A stretch of 64,000 nt of DNA from Ptiloglossa arizonensis (lineage: Eukaryota > Arthropoda > Insecta > Hymenoptera > Colletidae). Under the pieces are notes generated by a model, which was not told where the DNA came from, ran no database searches, and saw only the letters and a program-made list of their open reading frames with translations. The stretch covers positions 107,170 through 171,169 of the forward strand of contig NW_027479261.1 in assembly GCF_051014685.1 (NCBI RefSeq), in the 5' to 3' direction. Position numbers and translations under genes: made by a program. This document shows positions 1 to 12,306 of this stretch, one piece after another (positions within the stretch are counted from its first letter, which is position 1; each line of letters opens with the position of its first letter).

Positions 1-177
1 TTGAAGCCAAGAAATGGTTGACAAGACAGCAAATTTTTCGCAATTCTGCTGCTCCAATCGCTTAAGCAGAATGGCCTAGGGAAAAAATGCACATACCGTT
101 GTAATCGGGCGAGTTTCTACTTTCAGACGCAGCAGGAATTTTTGGGTTTGGTCAATCCGTTCGCGAGATATGGGACT
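1..177 (+). repeat. Representative 177-bp monomer (anatomy of the unit)
   Basis: This first unit shows the layout used across the array. A purine-rich stretch with 'aagaaatggttg' (9-20) is followed by an AT tract AAATTTTT (31-38), 'ctgctgctcc' (45-54), a 'ggcctaggg' segment with an AvrII site (73-81), an A6 tract (82-87), 'ataccgttgtaatcgggcgag' around 93-113, a polypyrimidine-AG stretch 'tttctactttcag' (114-126), a second AT tract AATTTTT (137-143), and 'ccgttcgcgagatatggg' (157-174). I count 79 G+C of 177 (about 45%). There are 9 CpG dinucleotides, at 39, 59, 97, 106, 110, 128, 158, 162 and 164. From C = 35 and G = 44 about 8.7 are expected, so CpG is not depleted. Confidence 0.95.
159..175 (+). 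other. CENP-B-box-like motif with NruI site, once per monomer
   Basis: The 17 bases gttcgcgagatatggga align without gaps to the mammalian CENP-B box core NTTCGNNNNANNCGGGN. TTCG is at 160-163, A at 168 and GGG at 172-174. The single mismatch is T instead of C at 171. The motif recurs every 177 bp in the same orientation through the window. Variants that hit constrained positions include ttcacgag (for example near 4055), tttgcgag (near 1230), gtgcgcgag (near 9716) and tggca (near 43525). CENP-B binds this box in alpha satellite, and pogo-transposase-derived relatives exist elsewhere. Whether any protein binds here is inference; with 8 of 9 positions matching, chance is not excluded. Confidence 0.45.
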
Positions 178-326
178 TTGAAGCTAAGGAGTGGTGGAGA
201 AGACAACAAATTTTTCGCAATTCTGCTGCTCCAAACGCTTAACCAGAATGGTATAGGGAAAAAATACACATACCGTTGAAATCGGGCGAGTTTCTACTTT
301 CAGACGCAACAGCAATTTTTGGGTTG

Positions 327-734
327 GGTCAATCCGTTCGCGAGATATGGGAGTTTGAAGCCAAGAAATGGTTGACAAGACAACAAATTTTTCGCAATTC
401 TGCGGCTCCAATCGCTTAACCAGAATGGCCAAGGGAAAAAATACGCATACCGTTGTAATCGCGCGAGTTTCTACTTTCAGACGCAGCAGGAATTTTTGGG
501 TTTGGTCAATCCGTTCGCGAGATATGGGACTTTGAAGCTAAGGAGTGGTGGAGAAGACAACAAATTTTTCGCAATTCTGCTGCTCCAAACGCTTAACCAG
601 AATGGTATAGGGAAAAAATAGACATACCGTTGAAATCGGGCGAGTTTCTACTTTCAGACGCAACAGCAATTTTTGGGTTGGGTCAATCCGTTCGCGAGAT
701 ATGGGAGTTTGAAGCCAAGAAATGGTTGAGAAGA
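327..734 (+). repeat. Segment echoed 27.25 kb away (partner 27580-27987)
   Basis: These 408 bases match 27580-27987 with one difference noticed (tgcggctcc against tgctgctcc near 404/27657). Two unusual variants are shared and were noticed nowhere else: 'ggccaaggg' (428 and 27681) and 'aaaatagacat' (around 621 and 27874). The offset of 27253 equals 154 monomers minus the 5 net indel bases lying between them, so the two copies are in register. Either an ancestral duplication spans the left compartment or a gene-conversion-like transfer occurred. Confidence 0.75.
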
Positions 735-2251
735 GAATAAATTATTCGCAATTCTGCTGCTCCAATCGCTTAACCAGAATGGTATAGGGAAAAAATACAC
801 ATACCGTTGAAATCAGGCGAGCTTCTACTTTCAGATGAAATAGGAATTTTTGCGTTAGGTCAATCCGTTCGCGAGATATGGGAGTTTGAATACAAGAAAT
901 GGTTGACAAGACAACAAATTTTTCGCACTTCTGCTGCTCCAATCGCTTAACCAGAATGGCCTAGGGGAAAAATACACATACCGTTGTAATCGGGCGAGTT
1001 TCTACTTTCAGATGCAATACGAATTTTTGGGTTAGGTCAATCCGTTCGCGAGATATGGAAGTTTGAAGCTAAGAAATGGTTGAGAAGAGAATAAATTTTT
1101 CGCAATTCTGCTTCTCCAAACGCTTAACCAGAATGGCCTAGAGAAAAAATACGCATACCGTTGTAATCGGGCGAGTTTCTACTTTCAGATGCAATAGGAA
1201 TTTTTGGGTTAGGTCAATCCGTTTGCGAGATATGGGAGTTTGAAGCTCAGAAATGGTTGAGAAGAGAATAAATTTTTCGCAATTCTGCTGGTCCAAACGC
1301 TTAACCAGAATGGCCTAGGGAAAAAATGCACACACCGATGTAATCGGGCGAGTTTCTACTTTCAGACGCAGCAGGAATTTTTGGGTTTGGTCAATCCGTT
1401 CGCGAGATATGGGACTTTGAAACTAAGGAGTGGTGGAGAAGACAACAAATTTTTCGCAATTCTGCTGCTCCATACGCTTAACCAGAATGGTGTAGGGAAA
1501 AAATACACATACCGTTGAAATCGGGCGAGTTTCTACTTTCAGACGCAACAGCAATTTTTGGGTTGGGTCAATCCGTTCGCGAGATATGGGAGTTTGAAGC
1601 CAAGAAATGGTTGAGAAGAGAATAAATTATTCGCAATTCTGCTGCTCCAATCGCTTAACCAGAATGGTATAGGGAAAAAATACACATACCGTTGAAATCA
1701 GGCGAGCTTCTACTTTCAGATGAAATAGGAATTTTTGCGTTAGGTCAATCCGTTCGCGAGATATGGGAGTTTGAATCCAAGAAATGGTTGACAAGACAAC
1801 AAATTTTTCGCACTTCTGCTGCTCCAATCGCTTAACCAGAATGGCCTAGGGGAAAAATACACATACCGTTGTAATCGGGCGAGTTTCTACTTTCAGATGC
1901 AATACGAATTTTTGGGTTAGGTCAATCCGTTCGCGAGATATGGAAGTTTGAAGCTAAGAAATGGTTGAGAATAGAATAAATTTTTCGCAATTCTGCTTCT
2001 CCAAACGCTTAACCAGAATGGCCTAGAGAAAAAATACGCATACCGTTGTAATCGGGCGAGTTTCTACTTTCAGATGCAATAGGAATTTTTGGGTTAGGTC
2101 AATCCGTTTGCGAGATATGGGAGTTTGAAGCTCAGAAATGGTTGAGAAGAGAATAAATTTTTCGCAATTCTGCTGGTCCAAACGCTTAACCAGAATGGCC
2201 TAGGGAAAAAATGCACACACCGATGTAATCGGGCGAGTTTCTACTTTCAGA
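622..2251 (+). repeat. Five-monomer (885-bp) tandem duplication
   Basis: Bases 622-1366 recur at 1507-2251, a shift of 885 bp or exactly five monomers. Shared diagnostic variants include 'aattattcgc' (near 741 and 1626), 'gatgaaatagg' with 'tttgcgttagg', 'gctggtcc' and 'ccgatgtaat'. I saw two differences: 'gaatacaag' against 'gaatccaag' near 890/1775, and 'gagaagag' against 'gagaatag' near 1086/1971. The copies separate where the first continues 'gacgcagcagg' and the second 'gatgcaatagg'. This looks like a local unequal exchange in monomer register. Confidence 0.85.
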
Positions 2252-4752
2252 TGCAATAGGAATTTTTGGGGTAGGTCAATCCGTTCGCGAGATATGGGAG
2301 TTTGAAGCCAAGAAATGGTTGACAAGACAACAAATTTTTCGCAATTCTGCTGCTCCAATCGCTTAACCAGAATGGCCTAGGGAAAAAATACGCATACCGT
2401 TGTAATCGCGCGAGTTTCTACTTTCAGACGCAGCAGGAATTTTTGGGTTTGGTCAATCCGTTCGCGAGATATGGGACTTTGAAACTAAGGAGTGGTGGAG
2501 AAGACAACAAATTTTTCGCAATTCTGCTGCTCCAAACGCTTAACCAGAATGGTGTAGGGAAAAAATACACATACCGTTGAAATCGGGCGAGTTTCTACTT
2601 TCAGACGCAACAGCAATTTTTGGGTTGGGTCAATCCGTTCGCGAGATATGGGAGTTTGAAGCCAAGAAATGGTTGAGAAGGCACAAAATTTTTCGCACTT
2701 CTGCTGCCCCAAACGCTTAACCAGAATGGCCTAGGGAAAAAATACGCATACCGTTGTAATCGGGCGAGTTTCTACTTTCAGACGAAGCAGGAATTTTTGG
2801 GTTCGGTCAATCCGTTCGCGAGATATGAGACTTTGAAACTAAGGAGTGGTGGAGAAGACAACAAATTTTTCCCAATTCTGCTGCTCCAAACGCTTAACCA
2901 GATTGGTATAGGGAAAAAATACGCATACCGTTGTAATCGGGGGAGTTTCTACTTTCAGACGCAGCAGGAATTTTTGGGTTTGGTCAATCCGTTCGCGAGA
3001 TATGGGACTTTGAAGCTAAGGAGTGGTGGAGAAGACAACAAATTTTTCGCAATTCTGCTGCTCCAATCGCTTAACCAGAATGGCCTAGAGAAAAAATACG
3101 CATACCGTTGTAATCGGGCGAGTTTCTACTTTCAGATGCAATAGGAATTTTTGCGTTAGGTCAATCCGTTTGCGAGATATGGGAGTTTGAAGCTCAGAAA
3201 TGGTTGAGAAGAGAATAAATTTTTCGCAATTCTGCTGCTCCAAACGCTTAACCAGAATGGCCTAGGGAAAAAATGCACATACCGTTGTAATCGGGCGAGT
3301 TTCTACTTTCAGATGCAATAGGAATTTTTGGGGTAGGTCAATCCGTTCGCGAGATATGGGAGTTTGAAGCCAAGAAATGGTTGACAAGACAACAAATTTT
3401 TCGCAATTCTGCTGCTCCAATCGCTTAACCAGAATGGCCTAGGGAAAAAATACGCATACCGTTGTAATCGCGCGAGTTTCTACTTTCAGACGCAGCAGGA
3501 ATTTTTGGGTTTGGTCAATCCGTTCGCGAGATATGGGACTTTGAAGCTAAGGAGTGGTGGAGAAGACAACAAATTTTTCGCAATTCTGCTGCTCCAAACG
3601 CTTAACCAGAATGGCCTAAGGAAAAAATGCACATACCGTTGTAATCGGGCGAGTTTCTACTTTCAGACGCAACAGCAATTTTTGGGTTGGGTCAATCCGT
3701 TCGCGAGATATGGGAGTTTGAAGCCAAGAAATGGTTGAGAAGGCACAAAATTTTTCGCACTTCTGCTGCCCCAAACGCTTAACCAGAATGGCCTAGGGAA
3801 AAAATACGCATACCGTTGTAATCGCGCGAGTTTCTATTTTCAGACGCAACAGGAATTTTTGGGTTGGGTCAATCCGTTCGCGAGATATGGGACTTTGAAG
3901 CCAAGAAATGGTTGAGAAGACAACAAATTTTTCGCACTTCTGCTGCTCCAAACGCTTAACCAGAAAGGCCTAGGGAAAAAATACACATACCGTTGTAATC
4001 GTGCGAGTTTCTACTTTCAGACGCAGCAGGAATTTTTGGGTTGGGTCAATCCGTTCACGAGATATGGGAGTTTGAAGCCAAGAAATGGTTGAGAAGAGAA
4101 TAAATTTTTCGCAATTCTGCTGCTCCAAACGCTTAACCAGAATGGCCTAGGGAAAAAATGCACATACCGTTGTAATCGGGCGAGTTTCTACTTTCAGATG
4201 CAATAGGAATTTTGGGTTAGGTCAATCCGTTCGCGAGATATGGGAGTTTGAAGCCAAGAAATGGTTGACAAGACAGCAAATTTTTCGCAATTCTGCTGCT
4301 CCAATCGCTTAAGCAGAATGGCCTAGGAAAAAAATACGCATACCGTTGTAATCGGGCGAGTTTCTACTTTCAGACGCAGCAGGAATTTTTGGGTTTGGTC
4401 AATCCGTTCGCGAGATATGGGACTTTGAAGCTAAGGAGTGGTGGAGAAGACAACAAATTTTTCGCAATTCTGCTGCTCCAAACGCTTAACCAGACTGGTA
4501 TAGCGAAAAAATACGCATACGGTTGTAATCGGGCGAGTTTCTAGTTTCAGACGCAGCAGGAATTTTTGGGTTCGGTCAATCCGTTCGCGAGATATGGGAC
4601 TTTGAAGCTAAGGAGTGGTGGAGAAGACAACAAATTTTTCCCAATTCTGCTGCTCCAAACGCTTAACCAGAATGGTATAGGGAAAAAATACACATACCGT
4701 TGAAATCGGGCGAGTTTCTACTTTCAGACGCAACAGAAATTTTTGGGTTGGT

Positions 4753-7700
4753 TCAATCCGTTCGCGAGATATGGGACTTTGAAGCCAAGAAATGGTTGAG
4801 AAGACAACAAATTTTTCGCAATTCTGCTGCTCCAAACGCTTAACCAGAATGGCATAGGGAAAAAATACACATACCGTTGTAATCCTGCGAGTTTCTACTT
4901 TCAGACGCAACAGGAATTTTTGGGTTGGGTCAATCCGTTCGCGAGATATGGGAGTTTGAAGCCAAGAAATGGTTGAGAAGAGAATAAATTTTTCGCAATT
5001 CTGCTGCTCCAAACGCTTAACCAGAATGGCCTAGGGAAAAAATGCACATACCGTTGTAATCGGGCGAGTTTCTACTTTCAGATGAAATAGGAATTTTTGC
5101 GTTAGGTCAATCCGTTCGCGAGATATGGGAGTTTGAAACCAAGAAATGGTTGACAAGACAACAAATTTTTCGCACTTCTGCTGCTCCAATCGCTTAACCA
5201 GAATGGTATAGGGAAAAAATACACATACCGTTGAAATCGGGCGAGTTTCTACTTTCAGACGCAACAGGAATTTTTGGGTTGGGTCAATCCGTTCGCGAGA
5301 TATGGGAGTTTGAAGCCAAGAAATGGTTGAGAAGGCACAAAATATTTCGCACTTCTGCTGTTCCAAACGCTTAACCAGAAAGGCCTAGGGACAAAATACA
5401 CATTCCGTTGTAATCGTGCGAGCTTCTACTTTCAGACGCAACAGGAATTTTTGGGTTATGTCAATCCGTTCGCGAGATATGGGAGTTTGAAGTCAAGAAA
5501 TGGTTGAGAGGGCAAAAAATTTTTCGCACTTCTGCTGCTCCAAACGCGAAACCAGGATGGCCTAGGGAAAAAGTACACATACCGTTGCAATCGGTCGAGT
5601 TTCTACTTTCAGACGCAACAGGAATTTTTGGGTTGGGTCAATCCGTTCGCGAGATATGGGAGTTTGAAGCCAAGAAATGGTTGGGAAGAGAATAAATTTT
5701 TCGCAATTCTGCTGCTCCAAACGCTTAACCAGAATGGCCTAGGGAAAAAATACGCATACCGTTGTAATCGGGCGAGTTTCTACTTTCAGACGCAACAGGA
5801 ATTCTAGGGTTGGGTCAGTCCGTTCGCGAGATATGGGACTTAGAAGCCAAGAAATGGTTGAGAAGAGAATAAATTTTTCGCAATTCTGCTGCTCCAAACG
5901 CTTAACCAGAATGGCCTAGGGAAAAAATACGCATATCGTTGTAATCGGGCGAGTTTCTACTTTCAGATACAATAGGAATTTTTGGGTTAGGTCAATCCGT
6001 TTGCGAGATATGGGAGTTTGAAGCTCAGAAATGGTTGAGAAGAGAATAAATTTTTCGCAATTCTGCTGCTCCAAACGCTTAACCAGAATGGCCTAGGGAA
6101 AAAATGCGCATACCGTTGTAATCGGGCGAGTTTCTACTTTCAGACGCAGCAGGAATTTTTGGGTTTGGTCAATCCGTTCGCGAGATATGGGACTTTGAAG
6201 CTAAGGAGTGGTGGAGAAGACAACAAATTTTTCGCAATTCTGCTGCTCCAATCGCTTAACCAGAATGGCCTAGGGAAAAAATGCACATACCGTTGTAATC
6301 GGGCGAGCTTCTACTTTCAGATGAAATAGGAATTTTTGCGTTAGGTCAATCCGTTCGCGAGATATGGAAGTTTGAAGCTAAGAAATGGTTGAGAAGAGAA
6401 TAAATTTTTCGCAATTCTGCTGCTCCAAACGCTTAACCAGAATGAACTAGGGAAAAAATACGCATACCGTTGTAATCGCGCGAGTTTCTACTTTCAGACG
6501 CAGCAGGAATTTTTGGGTTCGGTCAATCCGTTCGCGAGATATGGGACTTTGAAGCTAAGGAGTGGTGGAGAAGACAACAAATTTTTCGCAATTCTGCTGC
6601 TCCAAACGCTTAACCAGAATGGCATAGGGAAAAAATACAAATACCGTTGTAATCGTGCGAGTTTCTACTTTCAGATGCAATACGAATTTTTGGGTTAGGT
6701 CAATCCGTTCGCGAGATATGGAAGTTTGAAGCTAAGAAATGGTTGAGAAGAGATTAAATTTTTCGCAATTCTGCTGCTCCAAACGCTTAACCAGAATGGC
6801 CTAGAGAAAAAATACGCATACCGTTGTAATCGGGCGAGTTTCTACTTTCAGATGCAATAGGAATTTTTGGGTTAGGTCAATCCGTTTGCGAGATATGGGA
6901 GTTTGAAGCTCAGAAATGGTTGAGAAGAGAATAAATTTTTCGCAATTCTGCTGCTCCAAACGCTTAACCAGCATGGCCTAGGGAAAAAATGCACATACTG
7001 TTGTAATCGGGCGAGTTTCTACTTTCAGATGCAATAGGAATTTTGGGTTAGGTCAATCTGTTCGCGAGATATGGGAGTTTGAAGCCAAGAAATGGTTGAC
7101 AAGACAACAAATTTTTCGCAATTCTGATGCTCCAATCGCTTAAGCAGAATGGCCTAGGAAAAAAATACGCATACCGTTGTAATCGGGCGAGTTTCTACTT
7201 TCAGACGCAGCAGGAATTTTTGGGTTTGGTCAATCCGTTCGCGAGATATGGGACTTTGAAGCTAAGGAGTGGTGGAGAAGACAAAAAATTTTTCGCAATT
7301 CTGCTGCTCCAAACGCTTAACCAGAATGGTATAGCGAAAAAATACGCATACGATTGTAATCGGGCGAGTTTCTACTTTCAGTCGCAGCAGGAATTTTTGG
7401 GTTCGGTCAATCCGTTCGCGAGATATGGGACTTTGAAGCTAAGGAGTGGTGGAGAAGACAACAAATTTTTCCCAATTCTGCTGCTCCAAACGCTTAACCA
7501 GAATGGTATAGGGAAAAAGTACACATACCGTTGCAATCGGTCGAGTTTCTACTTTCAGACGCAACAGGAATTTTTGGGTTGGGTCAATCCGTTCGCGAGA
7601 TATGGGAGTTTGAAGCCAAGAAATGGTTGAGAAGACAACAAATTTTTCGCAATTCTGCTGCTCCAATCGCTTAAGCAGAATGGCCTAGGAAAAAAATACG

Positions 7701-9426
7701 CATACCGCTGTAATCGGGCGAGTTTCTACTTTCAGACGCAGCAGGAATTTTTGGGTTTGGTCAATCCGTTCGCGAGATATGGGACTTTGAAGCTAAGGAG
7801 TGGTGGAGAAGACAACAAATTTTTCGCAATTCTGCTGCTCCAAACGCTTAACCAGAATGGTATAGCGAAAAAATACGCATACGGTTGTAATCGGGCGAGT
7901 TTCTACTTTCTGACGCAGCAGGAATTTTTGGGTTCGGTCAATCCGTTCGCGAGATATGGGACTTTGAAGCTAAGGAGTGGTGGAGAAGACAACAAATTTT
8001 TCGCAATTCTGCTGCTCCAAACGCTTAACCAGAATGGCATAGGGAAAAAATACACATACCGTTGTAATCGTGCGAGTTTCTACTTTCAGACGCAATAGGA
8101 ATTTTTGGGTTGGGTCAATCCGTTCACGAGATATGGGAGTTTGAAGCCAAGAAATGGTTGAGAAGAGAATAAATTTTTCGCAATTCTGCTGCTCCAAACG
8201 CTTAACCAGAATGGCCTAGGGAAAAAATGCACATACCGTTGTAATCGGTCGAGTTTCTACTTTCAGACGCAGCAGGAATTTTTGGGTTTGGTCAATCCGT
8301 TCGCGAGATATGGGACTTTGAAGCTAAGGAGTGGTGGAGAAGACAACAAATTTTTCGCAATTCTGCTGCTCCAAACGCTTAACCAGAATGGTATAGGGAA
8401 AAAATACACATACCGTTGAAATCGGGCGAGTTTCTACTTTCAGACGCAACAGCAATTTTCGGGTTGGGTCAATCCGTTCGCGAGATATGGGAGTTTGAAG
8501 CCAAGAAATGGTTGAGAGGGCAAAAAATTTTTCGCACTTCTGCTGCTCCAAACGCGAAACCAGAATGGCCTAGGGAAAAAGTACACATACCGTTGTAATC
8601 GGGCGAGCTTCTACTTTCAGATGAAATAGGAATTTTTGCGTTAGGTCAATCCGTTCGTGAGATATGGGAGTTTGAAGCCAAGAAATGGTTGACAAGACAA
8701 CAAATTTTTCGCACTTCTGCTGCTCCAATCGCTTAACCAGAATGGTATAGGGAAAAAATACACATACCGTTGTAATCGGGCGAGTTTCTACTTTCAGACG
8801 CAGCAGGAATTTTTGGGTTCGGCCAATCCGTTCGCGAGATATGGGACTTTGAAACTAAGGAGTGGTGGAGAAGACAACAAATTTTTCGCAATTCTGCTGC
8901 TCCAAACGCTTAACCAGAATGGTGTAGGGAAAAAATACACATACCGTTGAAATCGGGCGAGTTTCTACTTTCAGACGCAACAGCAATTTTTGGGTTGGGT
9001 CAATCCGTTCGCGAGATATGGGAGTTTGAAGCCAAGAAATGGTTGAGAAGGCACAAAATTTTTCGCACTTCTGCTGCCCCAAACGCTTAACCAGAATGGC
9101 CTAGGGAAAAAATACGCATACCGTTGTAATCGGGCGAGTTTCTACTTTCAGACGAAGCAGGAATTTTTGGGTTCGGTCAATCCGTTCGCGAGATATGAGA
9201 CTTTGAAACTAAGGAGTGGTGGAGAAGACAACAAATTTTTCCCAATTCTGCTGCTCCAAACGCTTAACCAGAATGGTATAGGGAAAAAATACGCATACCG
9301 TTGTAATCGGGCGAGTTTCTACTTTCAGACGCAGCAGGAATTTTTGGGTTTGGTCAATCCGTTCGCGAGATATGGGACTTTGAAGCTAAGGAGTGGTGGA
9401 GAAGACAACAAATTTTTCGCAATTCT
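4753..9426 (+). repeat. 4.67-kb higher-order block, copy 1 (partner 13246-17919)
   Basis: About 26 monomers recur at an offset of 8493 bp, which is 48 monomers minus the three one-base deletions lying between. Rare private variants are shared in order: 'aaaatatttcgc' with 'ctgttcc' near 5345/13838, 'ggaattctaggg' near 5810/14303, 'cagaatgaactaggg' near 6440/14933, 'attctgatgctcc' near 7121/15614, and 'ttcggccaatcc' near 8818/17311. I noticed no difference inside the block. It ends where copy 1 reads 'aattcttttgctcg' and copy 2 reads 'aattctgctgcttc'. The conservation of rare variants indicates recent duplication. Confidence 0.88.
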
Positions 9427-12306
9427 TTTGCTCGAAACGCTTAACCAGAATGGCCTAGGGAAAAAATGCACATACCGTTGTAATCGGGCGAGCTTCTACT
9501 TTCAGATGAAATAGGAATTTTTGCGTTAGGTCAATCCGTTCGCGAGATATGGGAGTTTGAATCCAAGAAATGGTTGACAAGACAACAAATTTTTCGCACT
9601 TCTGCTGCTCCAATCGCTTAACCAGAATGGCCTAGGGGAAAAATACACATACCGTTGTAATCGGGCGAGTTTCTACTTTCAGATGCAATAGGAATTTTTG
9701 GGTTAGGTCAATCCGTGCGCGAGATATGGGACTTTGAAGCCAAGAAATGGTTGAGAAGACAACAAATTTTTCGCAATTCTGCTGCTCCAAACGCTTAACC
9801 AGAATGGCCTAAGGAAAAAATGCACATACCGTTGTAATCGGGCGAGTTTCTACTTTCAGATGCAATAGGAATTTTTGGGGTAGGTCAATCCGTTCGCGAG
9901 ATATGGGACTTTGAAGCTAAGGAGTGGTGGAGAAGACAACAAATTTTTCGCAATTCTGCTGCTTCAATCGCTTAACCAGAATGGCCTAGGGAAAAAATGC
10001 ACATACCGTTGTAATCGGGCGAGCTTCTACTTTCAGATGAAATAGGAATTTTTGCGTTAGGTCAATCCGTTCGCGAGATATGGGAGTTTGAAGCCAAGAA
10101 ATGGTTGACAAGACCACAAATTTTTCGCACTTCTGCTGCTCCAATCGCTTAACCAGAATGGTATAGGGAAAAAATACACATACCGTTGAAATCAGGCGAG
10201 TTTCTACTTTCAGACGCAACAGGAATTTTTGGGTTAGGTCAATCCGTTCGCGAGATATGGGAGTTTGAAGCCAAGAAATGGTTGAGAAGACAACAAATTT
10301 TTCGCAATTCTTTTGCTCGAAACGCTTAACCAGAATGGCCTAGGGAAAAAATGCACATACCGTTGTAATCGGGCGAGCTTCTACTTTCAGATGAAATAGG
10401 AATTTTTGCGTTAGGTCAATCCGTTCGCGAGATATGGGAGTTTGAATCCAAGAAATGGTTGACAAGACAACAAATTTTTCGCACTTCTGCTGCTCCAATC
10501 GCTTAACCAGAATGGCCTAGGGGAAAAATACACATACCGTTGTAATCGGGCGAGTTTCTACTTTCAGATGCAATAGGAATTTTTGGGTTAGGTCAATCCG
10601 TGCGCGAGATATGGGACTTTGAAGCCAAGAAATGGTTGAGAAGACAACAAATTTTTCGCAATTCTGCTGCTCCAAACGCTTAACCAGAATGGCCTAAGGA
10701 AAAAATGCACATACCGTTGTAATCGGGCGAGTTTCTACTTTCAGATGCAATAGGAATTTTTGGGGTAGGTCAATCCGTTCGCGAGATATGGGAGTTTGAA
10801 GCCAAGAAATGGTTGACAAGACAACAAATTTTTCGCAATTCTGCTGCTCCAATCGCTTAACCAGAATGGCCTAGGGAAAAAATACGCATACCGTTGTAAT
10901 CGCGCGAGTTTCTACTTTCAGACGCAGCAGGAATTTTTGGGTTTGGTCAATCCGTTCGCGAGATATGGGACTTTGAAGCTAAGGAGTGGTGGAGAAGACA
11001 ACAAATTTTTCGCAATTCTGCTGCTCCAAACGCTTAACCAGAATGGTGTAGGGAAAAAATACACATACCGTTGAAATCGGGCGAGTTTCTACTTTCAGAC
11101 GCAACAGCAATTTTTGGGTTGGGTCAATCCGTTCGCGAGATATGGGAGTTTGAAGCCAAGAAATGGTTGAGAAGGCACAAAATTTTTCGCACTTCTGCTG
11201 CCCCAAACGCTTAACCAGAATGGCCTAGGGAAAAAATACGCATACCGTTGTAATCGGGCGAGTTTCTACTTTCAGACGAAGCAGGAATTTTTGGGTTCGG
11301 TCAATCCGTTCGCGAGATATGAGACTTTGAAACTAAGGAGTGGCGGAGAAGACAACAAATTTTTCCCAATTCTGCTGCTCCAAACGCTTAACCAGAATGG
11401 TATAGGGAAAAAATACGCATACCGTTGTAATCGGGCGAGTTTCTACTTTCAGACGCAGCAGGAATTTTTGGGTTTGGTCAATCCATTCGCGAGATATGGG
11501 ACTTTGAAGCTAAGGAGTGGTGGAGAAGACAACAAATTTTTCGCAATTCTGCTGCTCCAAATGCTTAACCAGAATGGTATAGGGAAAAAATACACATACC
11601 GTTGAAATCGGGCGAGTTTCCACTTTCAGACGCAACAGGAATTTTTGGGTTGGGTCAATCCGTTCGCGAGATATGGGAGTTTGAAGCCAAGAAATGGTTG
11701 AGAAGGCACAAAATTTTTCGCACTTCTGCTGCTCCAAACGCTTAACCAGAAAGGCCTAGGGAAAAAATACACATACCGTTGTAATCGTGCGAGTTTCTAC
11801 TTTCAGACGCAACAGGAATTTTTGGGTTGGGTCAATCCGTTCACGAGATATGGGAGTTTGAAGCCAAGAAATGGTTGAGAAGAGAATAAATTTTTCGCAA
11901 TTCTGCTGCTCCAAACGCTTAACCAGAATGGCCTAGGGAAAAAATGCACATACCGTTGTAATCGGGCGAGTTTCTACTTTCAGATGCAATAGGAATTTTG
12001 GGTTAGGTCAATCCGTTCGCGAGATATGGGAGTTTGAAGCCAAGAAATGGTTGACAAGACAACAAATTTTTCGCAATTCTGCTGCTCCAATCGCTTAACC
12101 AGAATGGCCTAGGAAAAAAATACGCATACCGCTGTAATCGGGCGAGTTTCTACTTTCAGTCGCAGCAGGAATTTTTGGGTTTGGTCAATCCGTTCGCGAG
12201 ATATGGGACTTTGAAGCTAAGGAGTGGTGGAGAAGACAACAAATTTTTCGCAATTCTGCTGCTCCAAACGCTTAACCAGAATGGTATAGCGAAAAAATAC
12301 GCATAC
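9399..12306 (+). repeat. 2.9-kb block, copy 1 (partner 18246-21153)
   Basis: This block recurs at an offset of 8847 bp (50 monomers minus 3). It carries 'aattcttttgctcgaaac' (9426 and 10311 here, 18273 and 19158 in the partner), 'ccgtgcgcgag' (near 9714 and 10599), 'aggagtggcggag' (near 11338), and the T4 deletion near 12000, matched near 20845. One difference noticed is 'aatccattcg' near 11482 against 'aatccgttcg' in the partner. The divergence point is 'cataccg' here against 'catacgg' there. Confidence 0.8.

Noticed and set aside
31..143. Phased A-tracts causing intrinsic DNA curvature
   Set aside because: The tracts at 31-38, 82-87 and 137-143 are about 50 and 55 bp apart, then 71 bp to the next unit. 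These are not consistent multiples of the helical repeat.
7127..7630. 167-residue plus-strand frame starting at a true ATG, duplicated at 15620-16123
   Set aside because: The ATG is a single-base variant of 'attctgctgctcc'. The frame is again repeated monomers, and its duplication is explained by the 8493-bp block copy.
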